Source: Thalassotalea_A litorea (GTDB taxonomy: Bacteria > Pseudomonadota > Gammaproteobacteria > Enterobacterales > Alteromonadaceae). Taken from it: DNA of 64,000 nt. Made by a program: the position numbers and the translations under genes. The stretch covers positions 62,001 to 126,000 of the forward strand of contig NZ_JBHZSG010000006.1 of assembly GCF_043642205.1 (NCBI RefSeq), written 5' to 3'. Below are positions 15,956-25,166 of the stretch, in pieces (position 1 is the first letter of the stretch; each line of letters opens with the position of its first letter). Below the pieces are notes generated by a model. The model ran no database searches, had not been told where the DNA came from, and saw only the letters and a program-made list of their open reading frames with translations.

Positions 15956-16849
15956 ATGATTTACAGTGAAGTAATTACAGCAATGAGGATGAAACTCAGT
16001 TCTCTTAAGTCAGTTGTTTTATGTTTGTTGCTCTGTTCTGGATACGCGCAGGCCAACCCCCCTGAAAGTACTAGCTTCGAAATTCAGCGAAGTTCAGTTA
16101 TTACACTGCAGTCTAAGGTACTAGACAGAACTTACGATATCTATGTGAAGCTCCCCTATGACTATCACTTGCCAGCAAACAAAACCAAAACCTATCCGGT
16201 ACTTTACCTCAATGACGGGCCTTACACCTTTAAAGTCGCTGCCGGTGTTACTCATCTGCGGCCAATGGATAAGGTGATTGTGGTCGGAATTTCATTTGCC
16301 CATGGCGAGAACGGCCAATTTAGCAGAGTCAGAGATTTAACCCCGGTTGTTGATATGAGCTGGAAAAAATATCAGACCGGAGGCGCGCCTCAATACTTAT
16401 CGTTTATTGAGAAAGAGGTTTTCTCGTTTATCGAACAAAATTATCGAGCAAACCCGCGGCAACGGATTTTGACAGGACAGTCTCTGGGCGGCTCGTTCGG
16501 CGCTTGGGTATTGCTGACTCGGCCGGAGTTATTTTCGCACTATATCCTTACCAGTCCGTCATTATGGTTCAAGCAAGATTGGATTTTCGATCTGGAGCAA
16601 GATTACGCCGACAACAATAATTTACTAAAGGCCAATGTTTATATGGCAACAGGAGCATTAGAAACCTTGCAGCAAGGGATGTCGCAAGATATGGTAGGTG
16701 GCCATCGTAAATTTGCCGAGCGTCTTCGCTCACGTCAATATCAGGGGTTAATATTTTCAGAAGAAATTATTGAAGGTACAGACCATTATTCAACATTCCC
16801 TGTTGGCTTAACAAAAGGGTTAATGTTGGTTTATCAGGATATTCAATAA
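15956..16849 (+). CDS. Secreted alpha/beta-hydrolase, esterase D/Fes-like
   Basis: A 297-residue protein with a signal peptide ending around YAQA. The core fits the putative esterase family (PF00756): YPVLYLNDG, the nucleophile elbow GQSLGGS and a likely catalytic His in GTDHYSTF near the C-terminus. Relatives hydrolyse acyl or siderophore esters; the substrate here is unknown. The start ATG 15956 has AAGAGG just before it, but ATG 15989 would give a more usual signal peptide length. No siderophore genes are near. Confidence 0.8.
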   Translation: MIYSEVITAMRMKLSSLKSVVLCLLLCSGYAQANPPESTSFEIQRSSVITLQSKVLDRTYDIYVKLPYDYHLPANKTKTYPVLYLNDGPYTFKVAAGVTHLRPMDKVIVVGISFAHGENGQFSRVRDLTPVVDMSWKKYQTGGAPQYLSFIEKEVFSFIEQNYRANPRQRILTGQSLGGSFGAWVLLTRPELFSHYILTSPSLWFKQDWIFDLEQDYADNNNLLKANVYMATGALETLQQGMSQDMVGGHRKFAERLRSRQYQGLIFSEEIIEGTDHYSTFPVGLTKGLMLVYQDIQ

Positions 16850-17077
16850 TGTCGCATTACAACAACCCTTGATTGTGTCCAGAATATGACTGAACTGACT
16901 AAACAGACTTCCAGTATCAGAAAAAGATCCATCATTAAGTCGATTTATCTGAATTCGGCACTCACGCATTGAACTCTCGACGAGAGTTTCAGCTCTCGCT
17001 GTTCATGTACCTGACGGAGTATGCTATAACTCTCACTACTTTAAAGTACGCTATTCATCTTTATTTTCGAGTAACCT

Positions 17078-19675
17078 TTGAACCCTGATCCTCGCCAAAA
17101 TGATTCAACCGAATTGCCGATAGATTCGATTAAACAGGATTTTATTGCGGCCCTGTCTAGTCACAACACCATTTTGTTAAGTGCGCCACCCGGTGCCGGT
17201 AAATCAACACAATTACCCCTGTGGCTGCTGCAACAAAACACAAATAATGACAATGATTTTGCGCAATTAGATGGCACCATCATTATGCTGCAGCCGCGCA
17301 GATTAGCAGCAAAATCGGTTGCTATGCGACTGGCAAAGCAATTGGGAGAGGCGGTTGGTGAAACGGTCGGTTATCGGATTCGTAATGAGTCAAAAGTCAG
17401 TCGAAATACCAAATTGCAAGTGGTAACCGAGGGGGTGCTAGCGCGTATGTTACAGCACGACCCTGAGCTTGACGGCGTTGCTATGGTGATCTTCGATGAA
17501 TTCCACGAACGAAATCTGCATGCCGATTTGGCATTTGCATTAACGCGCGATAGCCAACAGGCACTGCGCGAAGATCTGACCATTTTGATCATGTCTGCAA
17601 CCTTGGATGTGAACGATTTATACCAGGCATTACCTGAGGCGATTGCCCTGAGTAGTCCCGGGCGGAGTTTTCCGGTGGATATTGAATATCGGCCAATAAA
17701 AACCGGATTTGATATGCGCCAACATACGCTCGCTGTAATCAAAAATTCTCTGGCCGATTCCCAAGGTTCGATTCTGGTATTTCTGGCGGGTGCCGCAGAC
17801 ATTCGATTTTTACAAAACCATTTAGACGACTTTGTGACACATCAACGACTAACCAATGTTGAAATACTGCCCTTGTACGGTGACCTTTCTATGCAGGCGC
17901 AACAGCATGCAATTCGCCCTACCCCTGCAGGGAAAAGAAAAGTTGTACTAGCCACGAATATCGCGGAAACCTCAATTACCATTGATGGCATTACCATTGT
18001 GATTGATACGGGATTGGCAAATCTGGCCAGATTTAATCAGGATACATTGACTAATGAACTAAGGCGTCAGCCTGTTTCGCAATCCTCCGCCATTCAACGC
18101 AGTGGTCGAGCAGGCCGAACTGGCCCGGGAAAAGCGATTCGGCTATACGGACAAGAGGATTTTGTGCGTCGTTCTGAACAGGGAACTCCGGATATTCTGC
18201 AACTGGATTTACTACCCGCAACCATGGAAGTGGCAGCCTGGGGAGCCAGTGAATTTTCTCAGCTACCATTTTTAGATTGTCCAGACTCGGTTACCGAAGC
18301 GCGTAATTGGCAGACCTTGTTGCAGCTTGGTATTGTCAATAGCAAACGGCAATTGACGACGCACGGTAAAGCGGTGAGTCAATTTTCCGCTCATCCTCGC
18401 TTTGCTCATATGCTGATTCGCGCAGGCAATATTGAAGATAGTGACGACATTGGGAAATTGACAGATTTGGCCTGCTTGCTGGCCGCCTTGCTAGAAGAAA
18501 AAGACCTAGTTAATTTCAATCCGGATGCTTACGAAAGTGATATTAGCTTGCGTATTCATCAACTGTTGAACACCAGGCATGGGGAAAAGCGCCACAATAG
18601 TGCGTTAACGCAACGTATTTTGCATCAGGCAAAACAGTTGGCACGACAACTTGGTATCAAGGCGTTAACATTATCGGACGCACAATTGCCCTTCAATTAT
18701 CTTGGGCTGTTGGTTGCCCTGGCTTATCCAGAGCGAATCGCCGGACGAAGAAACGTAGGACAAGGATATTTGTGCGCTAACGGTAAAGGTGCACAATTGC
18801 ATGCCCAGGATCGCTTTGGAGAACAACCCTATTTGGCGATTGCCAATCTACACGGCAAAGCGCTGCAAATTCGACTCGCGGCACCGTTATCCAGAGAACA
18901 TATAGAACGCTATTTTGATGAACTTATCACCACCAAAACCCAGCTTAAGTTTGATGAGCAGCGGCAAAAAATACAGTCGGAACGTTTATTGTGTCTCGAT
19001 AATTTAGTGATTGAACGCTCGAACGCGCCGGATTTGATTAACGCCGAGACGTTAGTGAGTATGTGGTGTGAATTTATCGCTAAGAAAGGCCTGGGAGCGC
19101 TAAATTGGTCACAATCGGTCAGTGAATTGCTTGCAAGGGCTCGCTGGCTGGCTAATGAACAATTGGACAGTATTGCGTTACCCAATTGGAGTGAACACGC
19201 GTTAATCGGTCATCTGGCCGACTGGCTAGGTCCATATTTGCACGATATTGTCAGTTTAAAACAACTGCAAGCACTTAATTTTAAGGAAATTCTTAATAAC
19301 AGCTTAAGTTATGAAGAACAAACATGCTTGCAGGAATGGGCACCAGAATATTATAGTAGTCCTACGGGTAATCGACGACGTTTACACTATACCATTGACC
19401 AGCCCCCAAAAGTGTCATTACCCATGCAGGAAGTTTACGGACTAACTGCGTCTCCGACCGTCGCCAATGGTCGCGTCGCTGTCACCCTGGAACTGTTATC
19501 TCCGGCAGGTCGTCCTATTCAGGTGACACAAGACCTTGCCGGTTTCTGGCAGGGAAGTTATCGTGAAGTGCAAAAAGAAATGAAAGGCCGATATCCAAAA
19601 CATTTTTGGCCTGACGACCCCCAGAATGCCAGGGCAACCAATAAAACCAAGAAACGAATGCAAGATGAATGCTAA
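17078..19675 (+). CDS. hrpB: ATP-dependent helicase HrpB
   Basis: An 865-residue DEAH-box helicase of the HrpB family. Motif I is GAPPGAGKST (about residues 39-48), motif II is DEFHER, motif III is SATL and motif VI is QRSGRAGRTGPG; the HrpB-specific C-terminal domain follows. Its cellular role is not well defined in the family. The start appears to be TTG 17078, with GAG seven bases upstream; no ATG exists near the N-terminus before motif I. It overlaps mrcB by 11 bases, as in many gammaproteobacteria where hrpB and mrcB are neighbours. Confidence 0.92.
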   Translation: MNPDPRQNDSTELPIDSIKQDFIAALSSHNTILLSAPPGAGKSTQLPLWLLQQNTNNDNDFAQLDGTIIMLQPRRLAAKSVAMRLAKQLGEAVGETVGYRIRNESKVSRNTKLQVVTEGVLARMLQHDPELDGVAMVIFDEFHERNLHADLAFALTRDSQQALREDLTILIMSATLDVNDLYQALPEAIALSSPGRSFPVDIEYRPIKTGFDMRQHTLAVIKNSLADSQGSILVFLAGAADIRFLQNHLDDFVTHQRLTNVEILPLYGDLSMQAQQHAIRPTPAGKRKVVLATNIAETSITIDGITIVIDTGLANLARFNQDTLTNELRRQPVSQSSAIQRSGRAGRTGPGKAIRLYGQEDFVRRSEQGTPDILQLDLLPATMEVAAWGASEFSQLPFLDCPDSVTEARNWQTLLQLGIVNSKRQLTTHGKAVSQFSAHPRFAHMLIRAGNIEDSDDIGKLTDLACLLAALLEEKDLVNFNPDAYESDISLRIHQLLNTRHGEKRHNSALTQRILHQAKQLARQLGIKALTLSDAQLPFNYLGLLVALAYPERIAGRRNVGQGYLCANGKGAQLHAQDRFGEQPYLAIANLHGKALQIRLAAPLSREHIERYFDELITTKTQLKFDEQRQKIQSERLLCLDNLVIERSNAPDLINAETLVSMWCEFIAKKGLGALNWSQSVSELLARARWLANEQLDSIALPNWSEHALIGHLADWLGPYLHDIVSLKQLQALNFKEILNNSLSYEEQTCLQEWAPEYYSSPTGNRRRLHYTIDQPPKVSLPMQEVYGLTASPTVANGRVAVTLELLSPAGRPIQVTQDLAGFWQGSYREVQKEMKGRYPKHFWPDDPQNARATNKTKKRMQDEC

Positions 19676-22028
19676 AGCAAAAACTAAAAAAAAGAGCAAT
19701 ACAAACGCCAAAACTGAGACTGGGTCGAAAACTCATGGCCAAACGCTAAGCCGTTATCTTCTGATAACCGCTTTAAAGCTGGCCTTTGTTGTTCTTATCG
19801 TCATTGTTTTCTATGGCATTTATCTAGATGGCAAAGTGCGTCACAAATTTGAAGGGCAGCGTTGGCAGGTGCCGGCGCAAGTCTATGGTGCGGTACCAAC
19901 CCTGACATTAGAGCACAGTGTCAATTTCGACAATCTTGAGTTACAGCTGCTGCAGCTCAATTATTCCCGAGTATCTCGGGTCGATGAGCCCGGCGAATTT
20001 ACTCGCAAAGGGCCCCGTTTAATAATTTATCGTCGCGAATTTGATTTTGGCTTAGGGTTAGAAGCGCCCGCTAAGATTGAAATTGAACAAAAAGGCGGTG
20101 AAGTGTATCGCTTGTCTTTTAATGATCATGAAACCTACAAAATTCAATTAGAGCCGATTTTATTAGAGCGGATCCTATCTTCTCAGGGGGAAGACAGAGA
20201 ATTTGTGCCCCTTGAGCAAATTCCACAATCTATGGTGGAAACCTTGCTGTTTGTTGAAGATAAAGATTTTTATCACCACCATGGCCTTTCTTTTACCGGC
20301 ATTGCCCGGGCGTTTTGGCAAAACCTGAAGGCAGGTGCCAGAGTTCAAGGTGGAAGTACCTTGACTCAGCAACTTGCCAAAAATATGTATCTGAATCGGG
20401 CAAAGACGTTATGGCGAAAAATCAATGAGGCGCTGATCGCTGTTATTCTCGAATGGCGATACTCCAAAGATCAAATTCTTGAAGCCTATGTTAATGAAGT
20501 TTATCTTGGCCAACATTATGGAAATGGTATTTATGGTATGGGGTTGGCTGCAAATTTCTATTTTGGCAAACCCTTGTCGCTGTTAAGTGAAGAACAAATA
20601 GCGTTGCTGGTGGGCATTGTTAAAGGGCCTTCATACTATGACCCATGGAAGCACCCGGCGCGTGCCATCGAAAGGCGCGACCTGGTACTCAGAGTCATGT
20701 TTGAGAATCACTTGCTCGATAGAGAAACTTATCAGCAGGGTATCGAATCGCCGCTGAATATTCGCCCTAATCGACGTTTTGCCCAACGGAGCTTTCCCGC
20801 TTATAGCCAACAAGTGCGCCGGGAACTTAAACAATTTGGTGCGACTCAGGCGCTGCAATCTGGGCTAAGAATTTTCACAGGCTTTGATTTTGTTAAACAA
20901 CTTAATGCAGAGCGCACTGTATTAAATCAACTGGACGCATTAGAGCAACGTCAAGGTGTCGACGATTTGCAGGTGTCGATGATAGTGACCAATGTCAATG
21001 ATGCATCGATTGCTGCGATTGTCGGCGATCGAAACGTTAAATATTCTGGCTTTAACCGAGCCCTGGATGCAACAAGACCGATTGGGTCGCTGATCAAACC
21101 CGCCGTCTATGTATCTGCACTGGAACGCTTTGAACAATACAATCTGGCAACACCATTGGCCGATGAACCACTTACCTTGCAAAATGATCAGGGTCAGGTT
21201 TGGCAACCTAAAAACTACGATGGCAAATATCGACAGAAAGTCAGCTTAATGCAGGGGCTCTCGCAATCATTGAATATTCCGACGGTAAATCTGGGGATGA
21301 CTCTGGGTTTAGATAATATTGGAAAAACCCTGAATGCCTTAGGCTATGAACAATCGGTACCAATGAATCCAAGTACCTTGCTTGGCTCTATCAGTATGTC
21401 TCCATTACAAGTCAATCAGTGGTACTCAACCATAGCTAATAACGGTATGTACAATAAATCACGTGCCATCACTGCCATATATACCAGTGGCGGCAAGGTG
21501 GTTTGGCAACAACCTCAGGTGGCCGACCAGCGTCTGTCTTTACAGGGCGCATATTTAATTGATTACGCGTTAAAAAACGTCGCTAAAGAAGGCACTGCTA
21601 AGCGACTGGGGTGGCAATTTCCGGATCTTGCATTGGCGGGGAAAACCGGTACCAGTAATGATCTTAGAGACTCCTGGTTTGTTGGTTATGATCAAAGTAC
21701 TTTAGTGACCACCTGGGTTGGACGGGATGATAATAAATCTACCGGACTTACCGGAAGTTCTGGCGCCTTGACGCTGTTTAGTGAATTCATGCAGGCGCAG
21801 GGAGGAGAAAGTCGCTTTGATCTGCTACCGGAAGGGGTCGAGATGACCAACTTTGAGCTTGCCACAGGCAATGCCGTGACCAGCGAGTGCATGGCTATGG
21901 TGCGCTATCCAGCAGTCAGGGATGGACTATTTCATAGTAAGAAATGTTTGCAGCCAAAACCTGAGAAAAAATCCTGGTTTGAGCGCTTGTTTGGCGACTC
22001 TGCTGATACGTCTGCCGGCGGTAACTAA
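19665..22028 (+). CDS. mrcB: Penicillin-binding protein 1B
   Basis: A 787-residue bifunctional peptidoglycan synthase in the inner membrane. It has a Lys-rich cytoplasmic N-terminus, one transmembrane helix (about 25-50), a UB2H-like region, the GT51 glycosyltransferase motifs EDKDFYHHHG and GGSTLTQQLAKN, and a transpeptidase domain with the active Ser in GSLIKP, SLN in SQSLNIP, and KTGT. The start ATG 19665 lies within the end of hrpB. The C-terminus overlaps the converging ldhA by 4 bases. Confidence 0.95.
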   Translation: MNAKAKTKKKSNTNAKTETGSKTHGQTLSRYLLITALKLAFVVLIVIVFYGIYLDGKVRHKFEGQRWQVPAQVYGAVPTLTLEHSVNFDNLELQLLQLNYSRVSRVDEPGEFTRKGPRLIIYRREFDFGLGLEAPAKIEIEQKGGEVYRLSFNDHETYKIQLEPILLERILSSQGEDREFVPLEQIPQSMVETLLFVEDKDFYHHHGLSFTGIARAFWQNLKAGARVQGGSTLTQQLAKNMYLNRAKTLWRKINEALIAVILEWRYSKDQILEAYVNEVYLGQHYGNGIYGMGLAANFYFGKPLSLLSEEQIALLVGIVKGPSYYDPWKHPARAIERRDLVLRVMFENHLLDRETYQQGIESPLNIRPNRRFAQRSFPAYSQQVRRELKQFGATQALQSGLRIFTGFDFVKQLNAERTVLNQLDALEQRQGVDDLQVSMIVTNVNDASIAAIVGDRNVKYSGFNRALDATRPIGSLIKPAVYVSALERFEQYNLATPLADEPLTLQNDQGQVWQPKNYDGKYRQKVSLMQGLSQSLNIPTVNLGMTLGLDNIGKTLNALGYEQSVPMNPSTLLGSISMSPLQVNQWYSTIANNGMYNKSRAITAIYTSGGKVVWQQPQVADQRLSLQGAYLIDYALKNVAKEGTAKRLGWQFPDLALAGKTGTSNDLRDSWFVGYDQSTLVTTWVGRDDNKSTGLTGSSGALTLFSEFMQAQGGESRFDLLPEGVEMTNFELATGNAVTSECMAMVRYPAVRDGLFHSKKCLQPKPEKKSWFERLFGDSADTSAGGN

Positions 22029-23020
22029 TACATTAATTCGTTATCACAAGGTTTGCCATCGAGGAGCAACTGAATATTATCCAGAGTTGTACGAGCGATT
22101 GTAATCAGTGCTTCTTCGGTGAAAAATCCCTGGTGGCCGGTGATCAATACGTTGGGAAAGGTCAATAAACGGGTAAAAACGTCATCCTGGATGATATCGG
22201 CGGAAAGATCTTCAAAAAATAACTCGCTTTCCAGTTCGTACACATCCATACCTAAAAAACCGATATGACGGGTTTTCAGGCCTTGAATGATGGCTTCACT
22301 ATCAATCAATCCACCGCGCGAAGTATTAATGATAGCCACGCCAGACTTCATCTGTGCAATCGAAGACCGATTAATTATATGTCGGGTTTTTGGTGTCAGA
22401 GGGCAGTGCAGAGTAATAATATCGGCGCGGGAAAATACCTCATCTTGATCAACGAATTCGATTTTCAGGGCTTTTGCTTCCGCACTCGGTGCAGGGTCAT
22501 GGCAAATCACATTGCAGCCAAATCCTTGAAGAATTTTTATCGTCGCCTGACCGATTTTTCCACAACCAATCACACCAACGGTTTTGCCATAAAGATTAAA
22601 CCCCATCAAGCCATCAAGTGCGAAATTGTTTTCTCTGACGCGAAGGTAGGCTTTATGAAATTTACGACTTAAGGTCAGCAATAAACCTACTGTGTGTTCG
22701 GCAACCGCTTCTGGCGAATATTCCGGGACACGGCAAATTTTGATGCCCAGTGATTTCGCGGCTTTTAAATCAAGATTATTAAACCCGGCACATCGCAACG
22801 CAATGACCCTTACGCCAAACCTATCTAATTGCTCCAGCACATGCTGATCAATAACGTCGTTCACAAATACACATATCGCGTCATAGCCCTGCGCTAGCTC
22901 TACAGTTTGGTAGGTGAGCCTGCTTTCAAAATACTGTAATGACAGAGCGTTGTTCTGATTAAATTGATCGAGAAATTGTTGGTCATATTTTTTGCTGGAG
23001 AAAATTGCGACTTTGTACAT
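22025..23020 (-). CDS. ldhA: D-lactate dehydrogenase (2-hydroxyacid dehydrogenase)
   Basis: A 331-residue cytoplasmic enzyme interconverting pyruvate and D-lactate with NADH. The Rossmann motif is VGVIGCGKIGQ (about residues 146-156). The catalytic Arg lies in NTSRGGLID, the Glu in MDVYELES and the His in ITGHQGFFTEEA; the last segment is typical of fermentative LdhA. AAGG precedes the ATG. It ends 4 bases inside mrcB, tail to tail, and no terminator is visible there. Confidence 0.9.
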   Translation of the reverse strand: MYKVAIFSSKKYDQQFLDQFNQNNALSLQYFESRLTYQTVELAQGYDAICVFVNDVIDQHVLEQLDRFGVRVIALRCAGFNNLDLKAAKSLGIKICRVPEYSPEAVAEHTVGLLLTLSRKFHKAYLRVRENNFALDGLMGFNLYGKTVGVIGCGKIGQATIKILQGFGCNVICHDPAPSAEAKALKIEFVDQDEVFSRADIITLHCPLTPKTRHIINRSSIAQMKSGVAIINTSRGGLIDSEAIIQGLKTRHIGFLGMDVYELESELFFEDLSADIIQDDVFTRLLTFPNVLITGHQGFFTEEALITIARTTLDNIQLLLDGKPCDNELMY

Positions 23021-23215
23021 GGTACCTTCTTAGCTTTATTTGTTTAACTATTTGATTTTATGACAATAGAATCTAACCTTAAAGCTGAGTTATCAGAGTC
23101 TGCTGTATATTGCCCATATGTAATTTACGCCCATGGCTTAGTTATAGAGCTTAAACATGACGATAGCGCAAAGGACTTCAAACGCAAAAAATTATTACTT
23201 AACAAGGAAGTGGAA

Positions 23216-24097
23216 ATGGAAATTAATGTTAGTGTCATTATTCCTTTTTTTTCGAGGAGTGAGCTGTTTCTAAAGGTACTGCAATCAGTATTTACACAAT
23301 CGGCTCAACCGCAGGAAATTGTTTTACTCGAAGGTATATTTGAACACCCTGAATTTGAATCAATTCACGTCTATAAAAAACAAACGAATATAACCTACCT
23401 TGACGCCCAACTGAGTCTCGAAGAAGCTCGCCAAAAAGGTGCTGAGCTGGCCTCGGGTAAGTATATTACTTTTCTTGAGCCAAACGAATTATGGATGGTA
23501 GATAAATTAAAAGATCAGTATGACTTTTTGGAATCCCACTCTTATGCTGACGCAGTTTATGGTGGCTGTTGCAGTCTTGATGACTTTCTCTATAAAAGTA
23601 AACCTGAGCTTTTGCAAGCGAACGATATTTTGTTTAAAGAAAAGAAACAATTGACAAGTGTCATGTTAAAAACAGCAACATATCGACATATCGCGGGAGT
23701 AGATTTAGCTATTCCTAAATTGGCTTCCTGGGATTTATGTATACAACTGGCAGCAAATGGTTACGAACAGTTCTGTTTTCGGCATATCAGCATCCCGTTA
23801 GCCACTGAAAATGAAAGTGGGCATGATAAATGTTCGCACCTATTTTGGCGCGAACACAGCGAGGTATTGGAAAAACATAGGCCGCTTATTCAGAAACGAC
23901 TCGGGAATTATGGATATTATTTTCTTTGGTATCGGTATTTGTTAGTTGCGGGAGCACTTCGCGGCAATCTCACAGGTAGGGTAATCATGATATATGCGAA
24001 TATGATGAAGATATTAAGTAGGACTACCGTACTCTTTGACCTTGAAAGAAACAACGTCACTAATGATAGTCTTATTGATAAAAGGCGTCATCATTAG
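23216..24097 (+). CDS. Family-2 glycosyltransferase-like protein with degenerate active site
   Basis: A 293-residue GT-A fold protein closely related to the next gene: both begin with INVSVIIPF and have a similar length. The nucleotide-binding DxD region, FLDSDD in the neighbour, is FLEPNE here, and the Asp of the first strand motif (VNDAS in the neighbour) is replaced (LLEGI). It is therefore probably inactive as a glycosyltransferase, or regulatory. I chose ATG 23216 because AAGGAAG lies 5 bases before it and the product then matches its paralog; an upstream start at 23060 adds 52 unrelated residues. The acceptor is unknown. Confidence 0.75.
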   Translation: MEINVSVIIPFFSRSELFLKVLQSVFTQSAQPQEIVLLEGIFEHPEFESIHVYKKQTNITYLDAQLSLEEARQKGAELASGKYITFLEPNELWMVDKLKDQYDFLESHSYADAVYGGCCSLDDFLYKSKPELLQANDILFKEKKQLTSVMLKTATYRHIAGVDLAIPKLASWDLCIQLAANGYEQFCFRHISIPLATENESGHDKCSHLFWREHSEVLEKHRPLIQKRLGNYGYYFLWYRYLLVAGALRGNLTGRVIMIYANMMKILSRTTVLFDLERNNVTNDSLIDKRRHH

Positions 24098-24245
24098 GAG
24101 TTGCCCTCTGACCGTTTTTGTTGGGGATTTTTAGTTTCAATGAAACCGGTAATTGTAAGTACGAATTTTATTCTTCATTGGCGCAGCTCGGTCCGTGATT
24201 TAGGGACTATGAAAGGATATTAATAATAATTTAAAGGAGGCCAGA

Positions 24246-25121
24246 ATGGCCATTAACGTTAGCGTGATTATTCCGTTCTACCAACGTCAGGCGGTATTTT
24301 CTCAAACGATTGAATCTGTTCTAAAACAGACCGAGAAACCTAGAGAAATAATCATTGTTAATGATGCCTCTGGCGGCAACTCGTCTGAATTTCTAAGTCA
24401 ATTTTCTGAAGTCGCGACTATCATAGAATTAGCCGAAAATGTTGGTGTATCCGAGGCGCGAAATATTGGTGCAAACATGGCCAAAAGTAAGTATCTGGCA
24501 TTTCTTGATAGTGATGATATCTGGGAGCCCGAGAAACTCGCAATTCAATACGCTTATCTTGAAGATAATTCCGATGTGGATTTGGTTCATACCGGTTGTC
24601 GGATGTTTGGTGAGCTTCGACAAGATACCGTTTACAACAACAAACCATTAAATTTAACCTGCAAAGATATTTGTTTTAAAGCTCATGTTATGTTTCAGTC
24701 GGTGATGATGAAAACGTCGTCTTTCCGTCGAGTTGGAGGGTTTGACCCGAGCATTCGACATACGGAAGATTGGGAGTTTTCATTGCGATTAGCCATCGGT
24801 GGTTGTACCCAGCATTTTATAGCAATTCCTTTGGTTGGAATTAGGCGCGATTTAAATGATCATCTGTCTGGTAGCTGGGTAGGGTATTTAAAAGGGCACC
24901 TGAAGGTTATGTTTAAACATAAAAGCGTGATGCGAAATCACCTTGGTTTATATCGGTATCAGGAAAAGTTATTAACTTACATTCAGGTCGCTGGTTATCG
25001 ACAGAAGCGGTTATTAGGAAAAGCATTAATCGCCACAGCCTTAACGTTAAAGGCGCTCAATAAACTAACGTTGTTAATTGATCGAGAGAGTGAAGATACG
25101 CTTTATCAACAAATAAGGTAG
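24246..25121 (+). CDS. Family-2 glycosyltransferase
   Basis: A 291-residue GT2 enzyme of the GT-A fold. NVSVIIPFYQR begins the nucleotide-sugar fold, IIIVNDASGG and EARNIGANMA follow, and FLDSDDIWEPEK supplies the DxD metal site. HTEDWEFSLRL is a further typical motif with the likely catalytic acidic residue. It has no transmembrane segment and is probably peripheral at the inner membrane, acting on cell-surface glycans. The strong AAAGGAGG lies before ATG 24246. The preceding gene is a degenerate paralog; no complete capsule or O-antigen locus surrounds the pair. Confidence 0.85.
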   Translation: MAINVSVIIPFYQRQAVFSQTIESVLKQTEKPREIIIVNDASGGNSSEFLSQFSEVATIIELAENVGVSEARNIGANMAKSKYLAFLDSDDIWEPEKLAIQYAYLEDNSDVDLVHTGCRMFGELRQDTVYNNKPLNLTCKDICFKAHVMFQSVMMKTSSFRRVGGFDPSIRHTEDWEFSLRLAIGGCTQHFIAIPLVGIRRDLNDHLSGSWVGYLKGHLKVMFKHKSVMRNHLGLYRYQEKLLTYIQVAGYRQKRLLGKALIATALTLKALNKLTLLIDRESEDTLYQQIR

Positions 25122-25134
25122 TCGGACAATTTAA

Positions 25135-25159
25135 CGCCACCATCCAGATGGAGGTGGCG
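25135..25159. terminator. Hairpin between converging glycosyltransferase and hemL genes
   Basis: CGCCACC (25135-25141) pairs with GGTGGCG (25153-25159), with a further TCC/GGA inside. It lies between two converging stops and may terminate from either side, although T tracts are poor. Confidence 0.5.
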
Positions 25160-25166
25160 CCATGCC

